Source of the DNA: BM509 sp036396915
GTDB taxonomy: Bacteria; Desulfobacterota; Desulfuromonadia; Desulfuromonadales; Geopsychrobacteraceae
Direction: 5' to 3'
Assembly: GCA_036396915.1 (NCBI GenBank)
Contig: DASWJX010000267.1
Span: forward strand, 1-24,968
DNA length: 24,968 bases
A program made the position numbers and the translations under genes. Positions within the stretch are counted from its first letter, which is position 1; each line of letters opens with the position of its first letter. Under the pieces are notes generated by a model. It made no database searches, had not been told where the DNA came from, and saw only the letters and a list, made by a program, of their open reading frames with translations. This document shows, piece by piece, positions 14,425 through 23,400 of this stretch.

Positions 14425-14629
14425 CCAGGGGCTGAATGCGCATGGTGAGCTGCGGCGGCAGCGCGAGGAGAACGTCCGCCTCAAGGATTTGCTGACCCGG
14501 CACGGCAGCCCTTGGGAAGAAGCGTCGCCATCTGAACCAGTACCCGGCCCACCGGAACCTGCTCCAGTCTCATCCCATTTCAGCACCGATGACAAGATTG
14601 CCCTCGCGCCGGTTCAAACAATTGCATGA
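14405..14629 (+). pseudogene. Truncated N-terminus resembling a TOTE conflict-system primase/helicase
   Basis: A 74-residue frame. Residues about 13-35 (ELRRQREENVRLKDLLTRHG) form a short leucine-heptad helix. A Pro-rich linker follows, then SHFSTDDKIAL. Large TOTE-type helicase/primase proteins typically begin with such a helix and linker, followed by a motif close to S..EKIALFRSLFRGREDVYA. Here the match stops right after KIAL, near 14608, and six foreign residues lead to a stop. The remaining 800 or more residues of such a protein are absent. It is best read as a deletion remnant whose right border meets the TraR/DksA gene. Recognition is from memory of the family, so moderate confidence. 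Confidence 0.45.
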
Positions 14630-14636
14630 GGAAACC

Positions 14637-14987
14637 ATGACACCCGAACAATTCGAACACTTTCGCGAATTGCTGGAAGCCCAGCGCCAAGAGCTGCTGG
14701 CGAGCAAGGACGCCGCCAGAGATTCCACCAAGCCGGTGACGCTGGATCAGGCCAGTGTCGGCCGCCTCTCGCGCATGGACGCCATGCAGGGTCAGGCCAT
14801 GGCCATCGAGGCGCAGCGCCGCCGGGAGATTCAGCTGCAGCGCATCCATTCCGCCCTCGCCCGCATCCGAAGCGGCGATTTTGGCCTTTGCACCGCCTGC
14901 GAGGAGGAAATCGCCCTGCGCCGCCTGGAAACAGACCCCGCCGCGACCCTCTGCATCGCCTGCGCCGCCCGCCAGGAGAAGCGCTGA
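14637..14987 (+). CDS. TraR/DksA-type C4 zinc-finger protein
   Basis: A 116-residue protein preceded by TGAGGAAACC, a fair ribosome binding site. The N-terminal half is a helical hairpin (EQFEHFRELLEAQRQELL, then a long helix after LSRMDAMQGQAMAIEAQ). The C-terminal half holds the DksA zinc finger, CTAC and CIAC separated by about 17 residues. The VGRLSRMDAMQ segment is typical of short DksA-like proteins, which may enter the RNA polymerase secondary channel. It is shorter than E. coli DksA (151 residues). Whether it acts on transcription initiation here is inference. It precedes the SNF2 gene by 171 bp in the same direction. Confidence 0.85.
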   Translation: MTPEQFEHFRELLEAQRQELLASKDAARDSTKPVTLDQASVGRLSRMDAMQGQAMAIEAQRRREIQLQRIHSALARIRSGDFGLCTACEEEIALRRLETDPAATLCIACAARQEKR

Positions 14988-15158
14988 GCGGATTTATTAA
15001 GGTCAAGGAGTTACGAGGGGCGCGGACTGGGAGACGGTTTTGCGAGAGGTTGCGGTACCCTTCAAATTCTCGAATTCTGTCGACCGGTGCCTTGGTTTCT
15101 GGCAATATTCGGGTTCCGGACGAAATTGAAAATCGAATTGAATCAAAGGAATGACCCG

Positions 15159-18100
15159 ATGCAGTATTCAGTTTCACCTCAGCATGAAGACCCGTTTCTG
15201 TTCGATCGCGAAGGGCTGGAAACCGTGGTTTCCGCTACGGTGGTTGGCGAGGGGTTGTGCTATTTCAAGGAACACCGGGTGATCGACGTTGATCAGGATC
15301 AGGCGCGACTCTGGGCGCAGGTGGAGGACGAGGCGCTGGAGACCCCCTGTTCGGTCGAGATTGTTGCGACAGATGAGACTCTGCTGCTGGCGTGTGACTG
15401 TCGTGACGGTGCGGAGATCTGTCGCCACATGGTCGCCACGCTGTACGCCTATGCCGAGCAGAAAGAAGCGACGGGACAACTCTTTTCCGCCGCCGATACC
15501 GCCATCCGGGACAGGGTTCAGCGGGGCCGGACCGAGGTGGTGGTCGAGCATCGCGGCGGCCAGCCCTGGTTCGGTGACTGGCAGGCCGAATCCATGGCCG
15601 CCGCGACCCATTTCCCACGGCGCTATCGGGTGATCATCCGCAGCCTGAAGCGGCGTTCCAATATCTGCAATTGCCCCGACTTCCAGATCAATCAGCTCGG
15701 CACCTGCAAACACATCGAAGCGGTGCTGCACAAAATTGCCAAGCGCAAGGATTATCACAAAATCAAGGCATTGCCGGCACCGATCTCCTATGTTTATCTG
15801 GCCTGGGACGTGACGGATGCCCCGCAGCTGCAACTCCATCGCGGCGGCTTGCTGGCTCCTGACCTGCAGGGACTGCTGGACGGCTATTTTGACGCCGCCG
15901 GTCGCTTCAGCGGGCGGGCGCCCGACGACTTTTTCCGCTTCGTCGAGCTGGCCGAAGACCGCGCCGATCTGCACCTGGGCGACGATGCCCTCGATTTTGC
16001 CCGCCACCTGGCGACGGAGGCGACGCATCATCTGCGGGCCGAGAAGATCCGTGCCCGGATATCCGCCGGCAACGGTCGATTGCCCGGGGTGAAGGCCCGG
16101 CTCTATCCCTACCAGGTCGAAGGCGCGGCCTTTCTGGCCGGTACCGGCCGCGCCCTGCTGGCCGACGACATGGGACTGGGCAAAACCCTGCAGGCCATCG
16201 CGGCGGCGGTCTGGCTCAGGGAACATGAAGGAGTGCGGAAGATCCTGATCATCTGCCCGGCGTCTCTCAAGCAGCAATGGGCCCGGGAGATCGAGCACTT
16301 CACCGATCTGGACAGCCAGATCATCCAGGGTTCCGTAGCGGAACGGGGCGTCCAGTATCGCCGGGAGGCCGCCTTTTTCATCATCAACTATGAGCTGGTG
16401 CTGCGCGATCTTTCCCTGATCACCGAGACCCTGCGGCCGGACCTGGTTATCATGGATGAGGCGCAGCGCTTCAAGAACTGGCGGACCAAGATCGCCGCCG
16501 CCGTCAAGCTTATTCCCGGCCGTTATGCCTTCGTCCTGTCCGGCACCCCCCTGGAAAACCGGTTGGAGGATCTTTACAGCCTGATGCAGGTGGTCGATCC
16601 CAAAGTGCTGGGACCGCTCTGGCGCTACCTGGTCGATTTTCATGTCACCGATGAGCGGGGCAAGGTGCTGGGCTACCGGAATCTTTCCCTGCTGCGGCAG
16701 CGGCTGGCGCCGGTCATGCTGCGCCGCGACCGGCGGCTGGTGCGGGAGCAGTTGCCGGACAGAATCGTGCAGCGGCTCGATGTTGCCCTGACCCGGAAAC
16801 AGCGTGAATTGCATGATTCGGCCTTGAGTGCCGCCGGCAGCCTGGCCGCCATTGCCAGGCAGCGGCCGCTGACGCCTGGTGAGCAGAACCGCCTGCTCGC
16901 CGCCCTGCAGCAGGCGCGCATGGCCTGCAATGCCGCCGGGCTGGTCGACAAGGAAACCGAGGGCGCGCCAAAACTCGATGAACTGGCCGATATTCTCGAC
17001 GAAATCTGCCTGCAGTCGGGGCTGAAGGCAGTGGTCTTTTCCCAGTGGGAACGGATGACCCAAATGGTGGAGGCGCGGCTTCGCCGGATGGGGCTGGGCT
17101 GCGTGCGGCTGCACGGCGGAGTGCCGACCGCCAAACGTGGCGCGCTGCTGGACCGTTTCCGTGACGACGATTCGATCCAGGTATTCATCTCCACCGACGC
17201 CGGCGGTGTCGGTCTCAACCTGCAGAGCGGCGCGGTGCTGGTCAATCTCGACGTTCCCTGGAATCCGGCGGTGCTCGAACAGCGCAATGCCCGCATCCAT
17301 CGCCTCGGCCAGACCCGGACGGTGCAGATCATCACCATGGTGGCCGTCGATTCCTATGAAGAGCAGGTCTTCTCCCTGGTGCGCAATAAACAGGATCTTT
17401 TTGATCAGGTGGTCGGCGAAGATGCCAGCGAGGATGTGGTGGGTGTTTCGAAAAAGCTGCTGGAAACCCTGATCGCGGATCTGGCCGGAGAGCCGGCGCG
17501 CCAGCAGGAGGAACCGGAGGCCGTTGTGCCGCCGGTCGCCGAGCCCCTTCTCCAAACCGGAGAAGCAACCGGACAGACCGTGGCCGGCGCCGACGAGGCG
17601 GCGGTGGAGCAGGGGATCACCCGTTGTATCGAGGAGCTGCAGCGGGCCTTCGGCGCGCGAATCGAGCGGATACTCGGCTCCGGCGGCGGGCTGCTGGCGG
17701 TGCTGGACCGGGTCGACGCCGAAGCGGACCAGGTCGCCGAACGCCTGTCGCGCCAGGTTCCGGTGGCGCTGATCGATCAGCTGGCGCTGAAGGGGTTGCA
17801 ACGTCTCGGCAGCGGTTCGCCCTTGGGACAGATTCGTTCCTATTTTGAGGCGGCAACCGCCGCGGAACCTGACGGGCCGTCCCTGCTGAAGCGGCAGGCC
17901 GCCGAAAAAATGCAGGCGGCGCGGGCGTTGCTGGCTCAGCAGCTGAACGAGAGCGCGCTCGAACTGATGGTCGGCGCCCTGCTCAGTGCCGCCGCCGTCC
18001 GGGCGGGACGGGCGATGCCGCTGACTCGCGAGGAAACCGGTGTCTGGGCCTTCGGCAAGGCTCTTCCGCAGGGTCTTCTTGATCAATCGGAGGCCGGCTT

Positions 18101-18197
18101 GCTGATGCGCGCTCTCAGCTTTGCCCAGGGGCAGGAGGTGCCGGAGCCGCTCCTGCTGGAACTTGCCGACGATGCGGCCCGGTTTGTCGCGGGTTGA
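15159..18197 (+). CDS. SNF2-family helicase with two SWIM-type zinc motifs
   Basis: A 1012-residue protein; the ATG at 15159 follows AAAGGA. The N-terminal region has two CxCx(n)CxH motifs: Cys79-x-Cys81-x6-Cys88-x-His90, and Cys170-x-Cys172-x10-Cys183-x-His185, the second in the standard SWIM setting. The SNF2 motor covers about 315-770: motif I LADDMGLGKT (Lys342), motif II MDEAQ (433-436), SGTPLENRLEDLYSLM, motif V STDAGGVGLNLQ and motif VI NARIHRLGQT (Arg715, Gln718). The last 240 residues form a helical tail without a recognised domain. Such motors translocate on duplex DNA and remodel bound proteins. It ends 39 bp before jetA, so it may be co-transcribed with the Wadjet genes; a role in that defence is inferred from position only. 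Confidence 0.9.
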   Translation: MQYSVSPQHEDPFLFDREGLETVVSATVVGEGLCYFKEHRVIDVDQDQARLWAQVEDEALETPCSVEIVATDETLLLACDCRDGAEICRHMVATLYAYAEQKEATGQLFSAADTAIRDRVQRGRTEVVVEHRGGQPWFGDWQAESMAAATHFPRRYRVIIRSLKRRSNICNCPDFQINQLGTCKHIEAVLHKIAKRKDYHKIKALPAPISYVYLAWDVTDAPQLQLHRGGLLAPDLQGLLDGYFDAAGRFSGRAPDDFFRFVELAEDRADLHLGDDALDFARHLATEATHHLRAEKIRARISAGNGRLPGVKARLYPYQVEGAAFLAGTGRALLADDMGLGKTLQAIAAAVWLREHEGVRKILIICPASLKQQWAREIEHFTDLDSQIIQGSVAERGVQYRREAAFFIINYELVLRDLSLITETLRPDLVIMDEAQRFKNWRTKIAAAVKLIPGRYAFVLSGTPLENRLEDLYSLMQVVDPKVLGPLWRYLVDFHVTDERGKVLGYRNLSLLRQRLAPVMLRRDRRLVREQLPDRIVQRLDVALTRKQRELHDSALSAAGSLAAIARQRPLTPGEQNRLLAALQQARMACNAAGLVDKETEGAPKLDELADILDEICLQSGLKAVVFSQWERMTQMVEARLRRMGLGCVRLHGGVPTAKRGALLDRFRDDDSIQVFISTDAGGVGLNLQSGAVLVNLDVPWNPAVLEQRNARIHRLGQTRTVQIITMVAVDSYEEQVFSLVRNKQDLFDQVVGEDASEDVVGVSKKLLETLIADLAGEPARQQEEPEAVVPPVAEPLLQTGEATGQTVAGADEAAVEQGITRCIEELQRAFGARIERILGSGGGLLAVLDRVDAEADQVAERLSRQVPVALIDQLALKGLQRLGSGSPLGQIRSYFEAATAAEPDGPSLLKRQAAEKMQAARALLAQQLNESALELMVGALLSAAAVRAGRAMPLTREETGVWAFGKALPQGLLDQSEAGLLMRALSFAQGQEVPEPLLLELADDAARFVAG

Positions 18198-18236
18198 ACC
18201 TATCATTCCCTCCTGCACGAGACCCCGGGTAAAGAC

Positions 18237-19685
18237 GTGACCCTCGATTACACCACCCTCGATCTGCTGCGCCAGAACCACCCGGCCTGGCGGCTGTTGC
18301 GTTCGGATCACGCGCCCCTGGTGACCGGTTTTCTGCACCGGGTGTTCATCGCCCCCAACGTGCGGGAAATGGCCCAGGCCGACCTGGCCGAGGCCCTGAA
18401 AGATGAGCTGTTTGCCCTGCGCGAGCAACAGGGCGCGGAGGCGTTTCCCAAGTCCGCACTGGAGTATCTTAACGACTGGGCGGACAACGACAAGGGCTGG
18501 TTGCGCAAATTCTATCCGACCGGATCGGACGAGCCGCATTTCGATCTGACTCCGGCCACCGAGAAGGCCATTGCCTGGCTGGCGAGTCTCACCGAGCGTG
18601 CGTTTGTCGGCACCGAGTCGCGGCTGTTGACCCTGTTCGATCTGCTCAGGCAGATGAGTGAGGGGAGCGAGACCGACCCGCGGGCGCGCATCGCCGAACT
18701 GGAGCGACGCCGCGACCAAATCGACGCCGATATCGCCCGCATCCTTTCCGGCGACATCCCCCTGCTCGACGAAACGGCGCTGCGCGACCGTTTCCAGCAA
18801 TTCATCCAGCTCGCGCGGGAATTGCTCGCCGATTTTCGTGAGGTGGAGCACAACTTTCGCACCCTCGACCGGCGGGTACGGGAGCGGATCGCCCTCTGGG
18901 ACGGGGCCAAGGGGGCGCTGCTGGAAGAGATCATGGGCGAGCGCGACGCGATTGCCGATTCGGACCAGGGCAAAAGTTTTCGCGCCTTCTGGGACTTTCT
19001 CATGTCCCAGTCGCGCCAGGAGGAATTGACCCGCCTGCTGGCGCAAGTGCTGGCCCTGCCGCCGGTGGCCGCGCTGCAGCCCGAGCCGCGGTTGCGCCGC
19101 GTGCATTACGACTGGCTGGAGGCCGGCGAAACCACCCAGCGCACCGTCGCCCGGCTGTCCCAGCAACTGCGGCGGTTTCTCGACGACCAGGCGTGGCTGG
19201 AGAATCGCCGCATCATGGATATTCTGCACGACCTCGAAGGGCGGGCGCTGGCAGTGCGCGAAACCGCGCCGGCCGGGGATTTCATGCCGCTGCACGAGAC
19301 GGCCGCCGACATCGCCCTGCCGATGGAGCGGCCGCTGTTCACGCCGCCGGTCAAGCCGCTGATTGCGGATGTGGCGTTGCAGGAGGGCGATGTCGAGGTG
19401 GACGCCGCGGTGCTTTTCGCCCAGGTGGTCATCGACCGCGCGGAACTCTCCCGGCACATCCGTCAGGCGCTGCAGGCGCGGGTGCAAATCAGCCTTAGCG
19501 AACTGGTTTCCGCTCATCCGCTGCGACACGGGCTGGCGGAACTGGTGACCTACCTGCAGTTGGCCGGCGAATGGCCGCACACCGTGGTGGACGAGGAAAC
19601 CCTCGACACCATCGAGTGGCATACCGAGGAGGGGCCGGTCCGGCGCGCGCGACTGCCGCGGGTCCTCTTCGTAAGGAACAAATGA
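18237..19685 (+). CDS. jetA: Wadjet type I protein JetA (DUF3375, MukF-like kleisin)
   Basis: A 482-residue protein with a GTG start; the N-terminus LDYTTLDLLRQNHPAWRLL is the conserved opening of DUF3375. JetA is the kleisin-like subunit that bridges the JetC heads, equivalent to MukF. Visible parts are an N-terminal winged-helix-like region (1-150), a long helical middle (about 150-300, with ELERRRDQIDADIARIL and REVEHNFRTLDRRVRERI) and a C-terminal domain containing LSELVSAHPLRHGLAELVTYLQLA. No strong ribosome binding site precedes the GTG; coupling to the upstream SNF2 gene is possible. Unusually for this compact system, an 83-bp gap holding a repeat fragment and a hairpin separates it from jetB. 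Confidence 0.92.
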   Translation: MTLDYTTLDLLRQNHPAWRLLRSDHAPLVTGFLHRVFIAPNVREMAQADLAEALKDELFALREQQGAEAFPKSALEYLNDWADNDKGWLRKFYPTGSDEPHFDLTPATEKAIAWLASLTERAFVGTESRLLTLFDLLRQMSEGSETDPRARIAELERRRDQIDADIARILSGDIPLLDETALRDRFQQFIQLARELLADFREVEHNFRTLDRRVRERIALWDGAKGALLEEIMGERDAIADSDQGKSFRAFWDFLMSQSRQEELTRLLAQVLALPPVAALQPEPRLRRVHYDWLEAGETTQRTVARLSQQLRRFLDDQAWLENRRIMDILHDLEGRALAVRETAPAGDFMPLHETAADIALPMERPLFTPPVKPLIADVALQEGDVEVDAAVLFAQVVIDRAELSRHIRQALQARVQISLSELVSAHPLRHGLAELVTYLQLAGEWPHTVVDEETLDTIEWHTEEGPVRRARLPRVLFVRNK

Positions 19686-19686
19686 T

Positions 19687-19743
19687 GATGGCGTCGCAAA
19701 AACTCACCAGATCCCCCTTTTACAAAGGGGGATTGAGGGGGAT
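19687..19743 (+). repeat. Repeat fragment plus strong hairpin between jetA and jetB
   Basis: GATGGCGTCGCAAAAA (19687-19702), starting one base past the jetA stop, is the exact left end of the 150-bp repeat seen at 6274 and 12491. The rest of that repeat is replaced by a hairpin: ATCCCCCTTT (19711-19720) pairs with AAAGGGGGAT (19724-19733) across a 3-base loop. A second GGGGGAT (19737-19743) offers an alternative pairing for the left arm. Hairpins with this core are dispersed in many unrelated bacteria. No long T run follows, so full termination is unlikely, but attenuation or mRNA processing between jetA and jetB is possible. Confidence 0.7.
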
Positions 19744-19768
19744 TTCTGCGCAAGTGTGAGGAGAATTG

Positions 19769-20401
19769 ATGGAACAAGCGGATACTCGACAACCCTTATC
19801 CTCAGACGCCACGCACGATCTTTCGGCGGTGGTGGTGCCGCTCCTCAAGGGGGTGCTCTACCGGGAGGACAACCCGGCCCTGTGGAACGGCCTGCTTAAC
19901 CTGCAGGCCCGGGTGCGGGACTATGTGGCCGTGCTGGGGCTGGAACTGATCCTGGACGAGGCCGAGGGTTATGCCTTTTTGCGGGCCCGGTCCGACGGGG
20001 ACGGCGAGGCGGCGCAAGGTTTGCCCCGCCTGGTGGCGCGTCGGCAGCTGTCTTTTCCGGTCAGCCTGCTGTTGGCGCTGCTGCGCAAGAAGCTGGCGGA
20101 GTTTGACGCCGGCGGCGGCGAGACCCGGCTGATCCTCTCCCGCGACGAGGTGGTGGAACTGATCCGGGTTTTTCTGCCGGCGGGGAGCAACGAGACCCGG
20201 CTGATCGATCAGGTCGATACGCAGTTGAACAAGATCACCGAGCTGGGCTTCGTGCGCCGCTTGCGCGGTCAGGAACGGATGTTTGAAGTGCGGCGAATCC
20301 TCAAGGCCTTCGTTGATGCCCAATGGCTGGCGGAATTCGACCAGCGACTGGCGGCCTATCAGCGGCAGCTGGCGCAGTCGGGAGGGGCGAGCGATGGCTG
20401 A
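19769..20401 (+). CDS. jetB: Wadjet type I protein JetB (DUF4194, MukE-like)
   Basis: A 210-residue protein; the ATG at 19769 follows TGAGGAGAATTG, a strong ribosome binding site, so it is translated independently of jetA. JetB corresponds to MukE: tandem winged-helix domains that bind the kleisin JetA and regulate loading. DUF4194 features seen are VVPLLKGVLYREDNPALWNGLL near the N-terminus, LELILDEAEGYAFLR, the basic-hydrophobic LPRLVARRQLSFPVSLLLALLRKKL, and the C-terminal wing TELGFVRRLRGQERMFEVRRILKAFV. The 3' end overlaps jetC by 8 bp. Confidence 0.92.
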   Translation: MEQADTRQPLSSDATHDLSAVVVPLLKGVLYREDNPALWNGLLNLQARVRDYVAVLGLELILDEAEGYAFLRARSDGDGEAAQGLPRLVARRQLSFPVSLLLALLRKKLAEFDAGGGETRLILSRDEVVELIRVFLPAGSNETRLIDQVDTQLNKITELGFVRRLRGQERMFEVRRILKAFVDAQWLAEFDQRLAAYQRQLAQSGGASDG

Positions 20402-23400
20402 AACCCTGGAGTTCGAATTCTTCGGCGACGATAAGTTGGCCGGCTTTCGCCTGCAGCGCCTGGAAGTGTTCAACTGGGGCACCTTCGACGGCCGGGTCTG
20501 GACCCTGCAGCTCGATGGCAAAAACTCCCTGCTCACCGGCGATATCGGTTCGGGCAAGTCCACTCTGGTCGACGCGGTGACCACGCTGCTGGCGCCGGCC
20601 CAGCGCATCTCCTACAACAAGGCGGCCGGGGCCGATGCCCGCGAACGCAGCCTGCGCTCCTACCTGCTCGGCTACTACAAGTCGGAACGCAACGAGGTGG
20701 GGGGCAGCGCCAAGCCGGTCGCGTTGCGCGACCACAACAGCTATGGGGTGATTCTGGGGGTGTTTCATAACGCCGGCTACAACAAGACGGTGACCCTGGC
20801 CCAGGTGTTCTGGATGAAGGACGCCCAAGGGCAGCCGGCGCGCCTGTACGCCGCCTGCGAACGGGAGCTGACCATCGCCGCCGATTTTGCCCGATTCGGC
20901 ACCGAAATCGGCCAGTTGCGCAAGCGGTTGCGCGGCGCGGGGGTGGAGCTGTTCGACAGTTTTCCGCCTTACGGGGCCTGGTTCCGGCGGCGCTTCGGCA
21001 TCGACAATGAACAGGCGCTGGACCTCTTTCTGCAGACCGTATCGCTCAAGTCGGTGGGCAACCTCACCGACTTCGTGCGCAGCCACATGCTCGAACCGTT
21101 TGAGGTCGCACCGCGCATCGCCTCCCTGATCGCCCATTTCGACGATCTCAACCGGGCCCACGAAGCGGTCCTCAAGGCCAAGCGGCAGGTGGAGATGCTG
21201 ACGCCCCTGGTGGCCGACTGCGATCACCACAGCGAACTGGTGGAGGCGAGCGAGGCGTTGCGCGCCTGCCGCGAGGCCCTCCGGCCCTGGTTCGCCGGGC
21301 TCAAGCTGGAGTTGCTGGAAAAGCGCCTGGCGACGCTGGGCGAGGACCTCACCCGTCATACTGTCCGCATCGAGCGGCTGGAGGAACAGCGGCGCGCGCT
21401 GCAGGGGCAGGAGCGGGATCTGCGGCGCACCATGGCGGAAAATGGCGGCGACCGCATCGAGCGCCTGACCGAGGAGATCCGCGCCCTGCAGGAGGAGCAG
21501 CGCCGCCGGCGGCTCAAGGCCGAGCGCTATGCCGAACTGGCGCAAGCCCTGGGTTTGTCCGCCGCCGCTGCCGAAGAGGCGTTTCTCGCTCAGCGCGGCC
21601 AATGCGCCCGGTTGCGGGAGGCGGCGGAACAGCATGAGGCCGATATTCAGAACCGCCAAAACGAAGCCGGGGTACTTTTTGCCCGGCGCCGGGACGAATA
21701 TGACCAGTTGCTCACCGAAATCAACGGCTTGAAGGCCCGGCGCAGCAATATCGACGAAAAGCAGGTCGCTATCCGCCGGACCTTGTGCAACGCCCTCGAG
21801 CTGCCGGAAGGGGAGATGCCCTTTGCCGGCGAACTGCTTCAGGTGCGCGATGAGGAGCGCGACTGGGAAGGCGCCATCGAGCGGCTGCTGCACAACTTCG
21901 GCTTGTCGCTGCTGGTACCGGATCGGCATTACCCCCGGGTGGCCGAGTGGGTGGATCGGACCCGTCTCAAGGGGCGGCTGGTCTATTTCCGGGTGCGCGA
22001 GGGGAGCCGGGCCGACCTGTCCTTTCTGCATCCCGATTCACTGGTCCGCAAGCTCGCCCTCAAACCCGATTCAGTCTTTTACCACTGGTTGGAGGGGGAG
22101 ACCGCCCGTCGTTTCGATGTCGCCTGTTGCGCAACCGGCGAGCAGTTCCGGCGCGAATCCAGAGCCATCAGCCGCGCCGGCCAGATCAAGGCCACCGGCG
22201 AACGGCACGAAAAAGACGACCGCCACCGGCTCGACGATCGCAGTCGCTATGTGCTGGGCTGGAGCAATGCGGCCAAAATCGCCGCGCTGGAGCAGCAGGC
22301 CGGACGCCTCGAGGCGGAGCTCGGCGAGATCGGCGCTTGCATCGCCGTGCTGCAGGCTGACCGGAAAGCGGCCAAGACGCGCCTTGAGGTACTTTCCAAG
22401 CTCGATGAATACCGGGATTTTCGCGAGCTGGATTGGCGTCCGTTGGCGGTGGAGGTGGCGCGGCTGGAAGCGGAAAAAAGCCAGTTGGAAGCCGCCTCCG
22501 ACATTCTCAAAACCCTCGCCGGGCAGCTTCAGGACGTCGTCGCGGCGCTTGCCGAGTCCGAGGCGCGGCTTGACGAGCGCAAAAGCGGACGGGCCAAGAC
22601 GGAACAGAAAAAAAGCGATGCCGAGGGCCTGTACCAGCAGACCGCGGCTTTGCTGGCGGAGAGCCTGGCGGACCATGCCGATCAGTTCTTCCGGCTACTG
22701 GCGCTGCGCGATGAGGCGCTGGGCGAGCTGCAGCTCACGGTCGAATCCTGCGACAACCGGGAGCGGGAAATGCGGGACTGGCTGCAGAGCCGCATCGACG
22801 CCGAGGACCGCAAGCTCGCCCGCCTGCGCGACCGGATCATCGACGCCATGCGCTCTTTCAGTACCAGCTACCCCCTGGCAACCCAGGAGGTGGATGTCGC
22901 CGTGGAGGCCGCGGGGGACTATCGAGCCATGCTGGAGCAGTTGCGGGCCGACGATCTGCCGCGCTTCGAGGCGCGCTTCAAGGAGTTGCTCAACGAGAAT
23001 ACCATCCGCGAGGTGGCCAACTTTCAGTCGCAACTGGCGCGGGAGCGGGAGACCATCCGGGAGCGCATCGCCCGCATCAACGAATCGCTCACCCAGATCG
23101 ATTACAACCCCGGCCGCTATATCGTGCTGGAAGCGCAATCGGCCCTGGAGGCCGATATCCGCGACTTTCAGACCGAACTGCGGGCCTGCACCGAAGGGGC
23201 GCTGACCGGCTCGGACGACGCCCAGTATTCGGAGGCCAAGTTTCTGCTGGTGCGCCGGATTATCGAACGGTTCCGCGGCCGCGAAGGCCAGGCCGAGCAG
23301 GATCGGCGCTGGACGGCCAAGGTCACCGACGTGCGCAACTGGTTCGTCTTCGCCGCCAGCGAGCGCTGGCGCGAGGACGACAGCGAGCACGAGCACTACT

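Noticed and set aside
15159..18197. SNF2 gene as part of a DISARM system
   Set aside because: No DISARM methyltransferase, phospholipase D or DUF1998 gene is nearby; the neighbours are Wadjet genes.
15174..19622. Very long open frame on the minus strand (about 1480 codons) opposite SNF2 and jetA
   Set aside because: It crosses two well-recognised genes, has Gln/Arg/His/Pro-rich low-information composition typical of antisense GC-rich DNA, and shows no domain.
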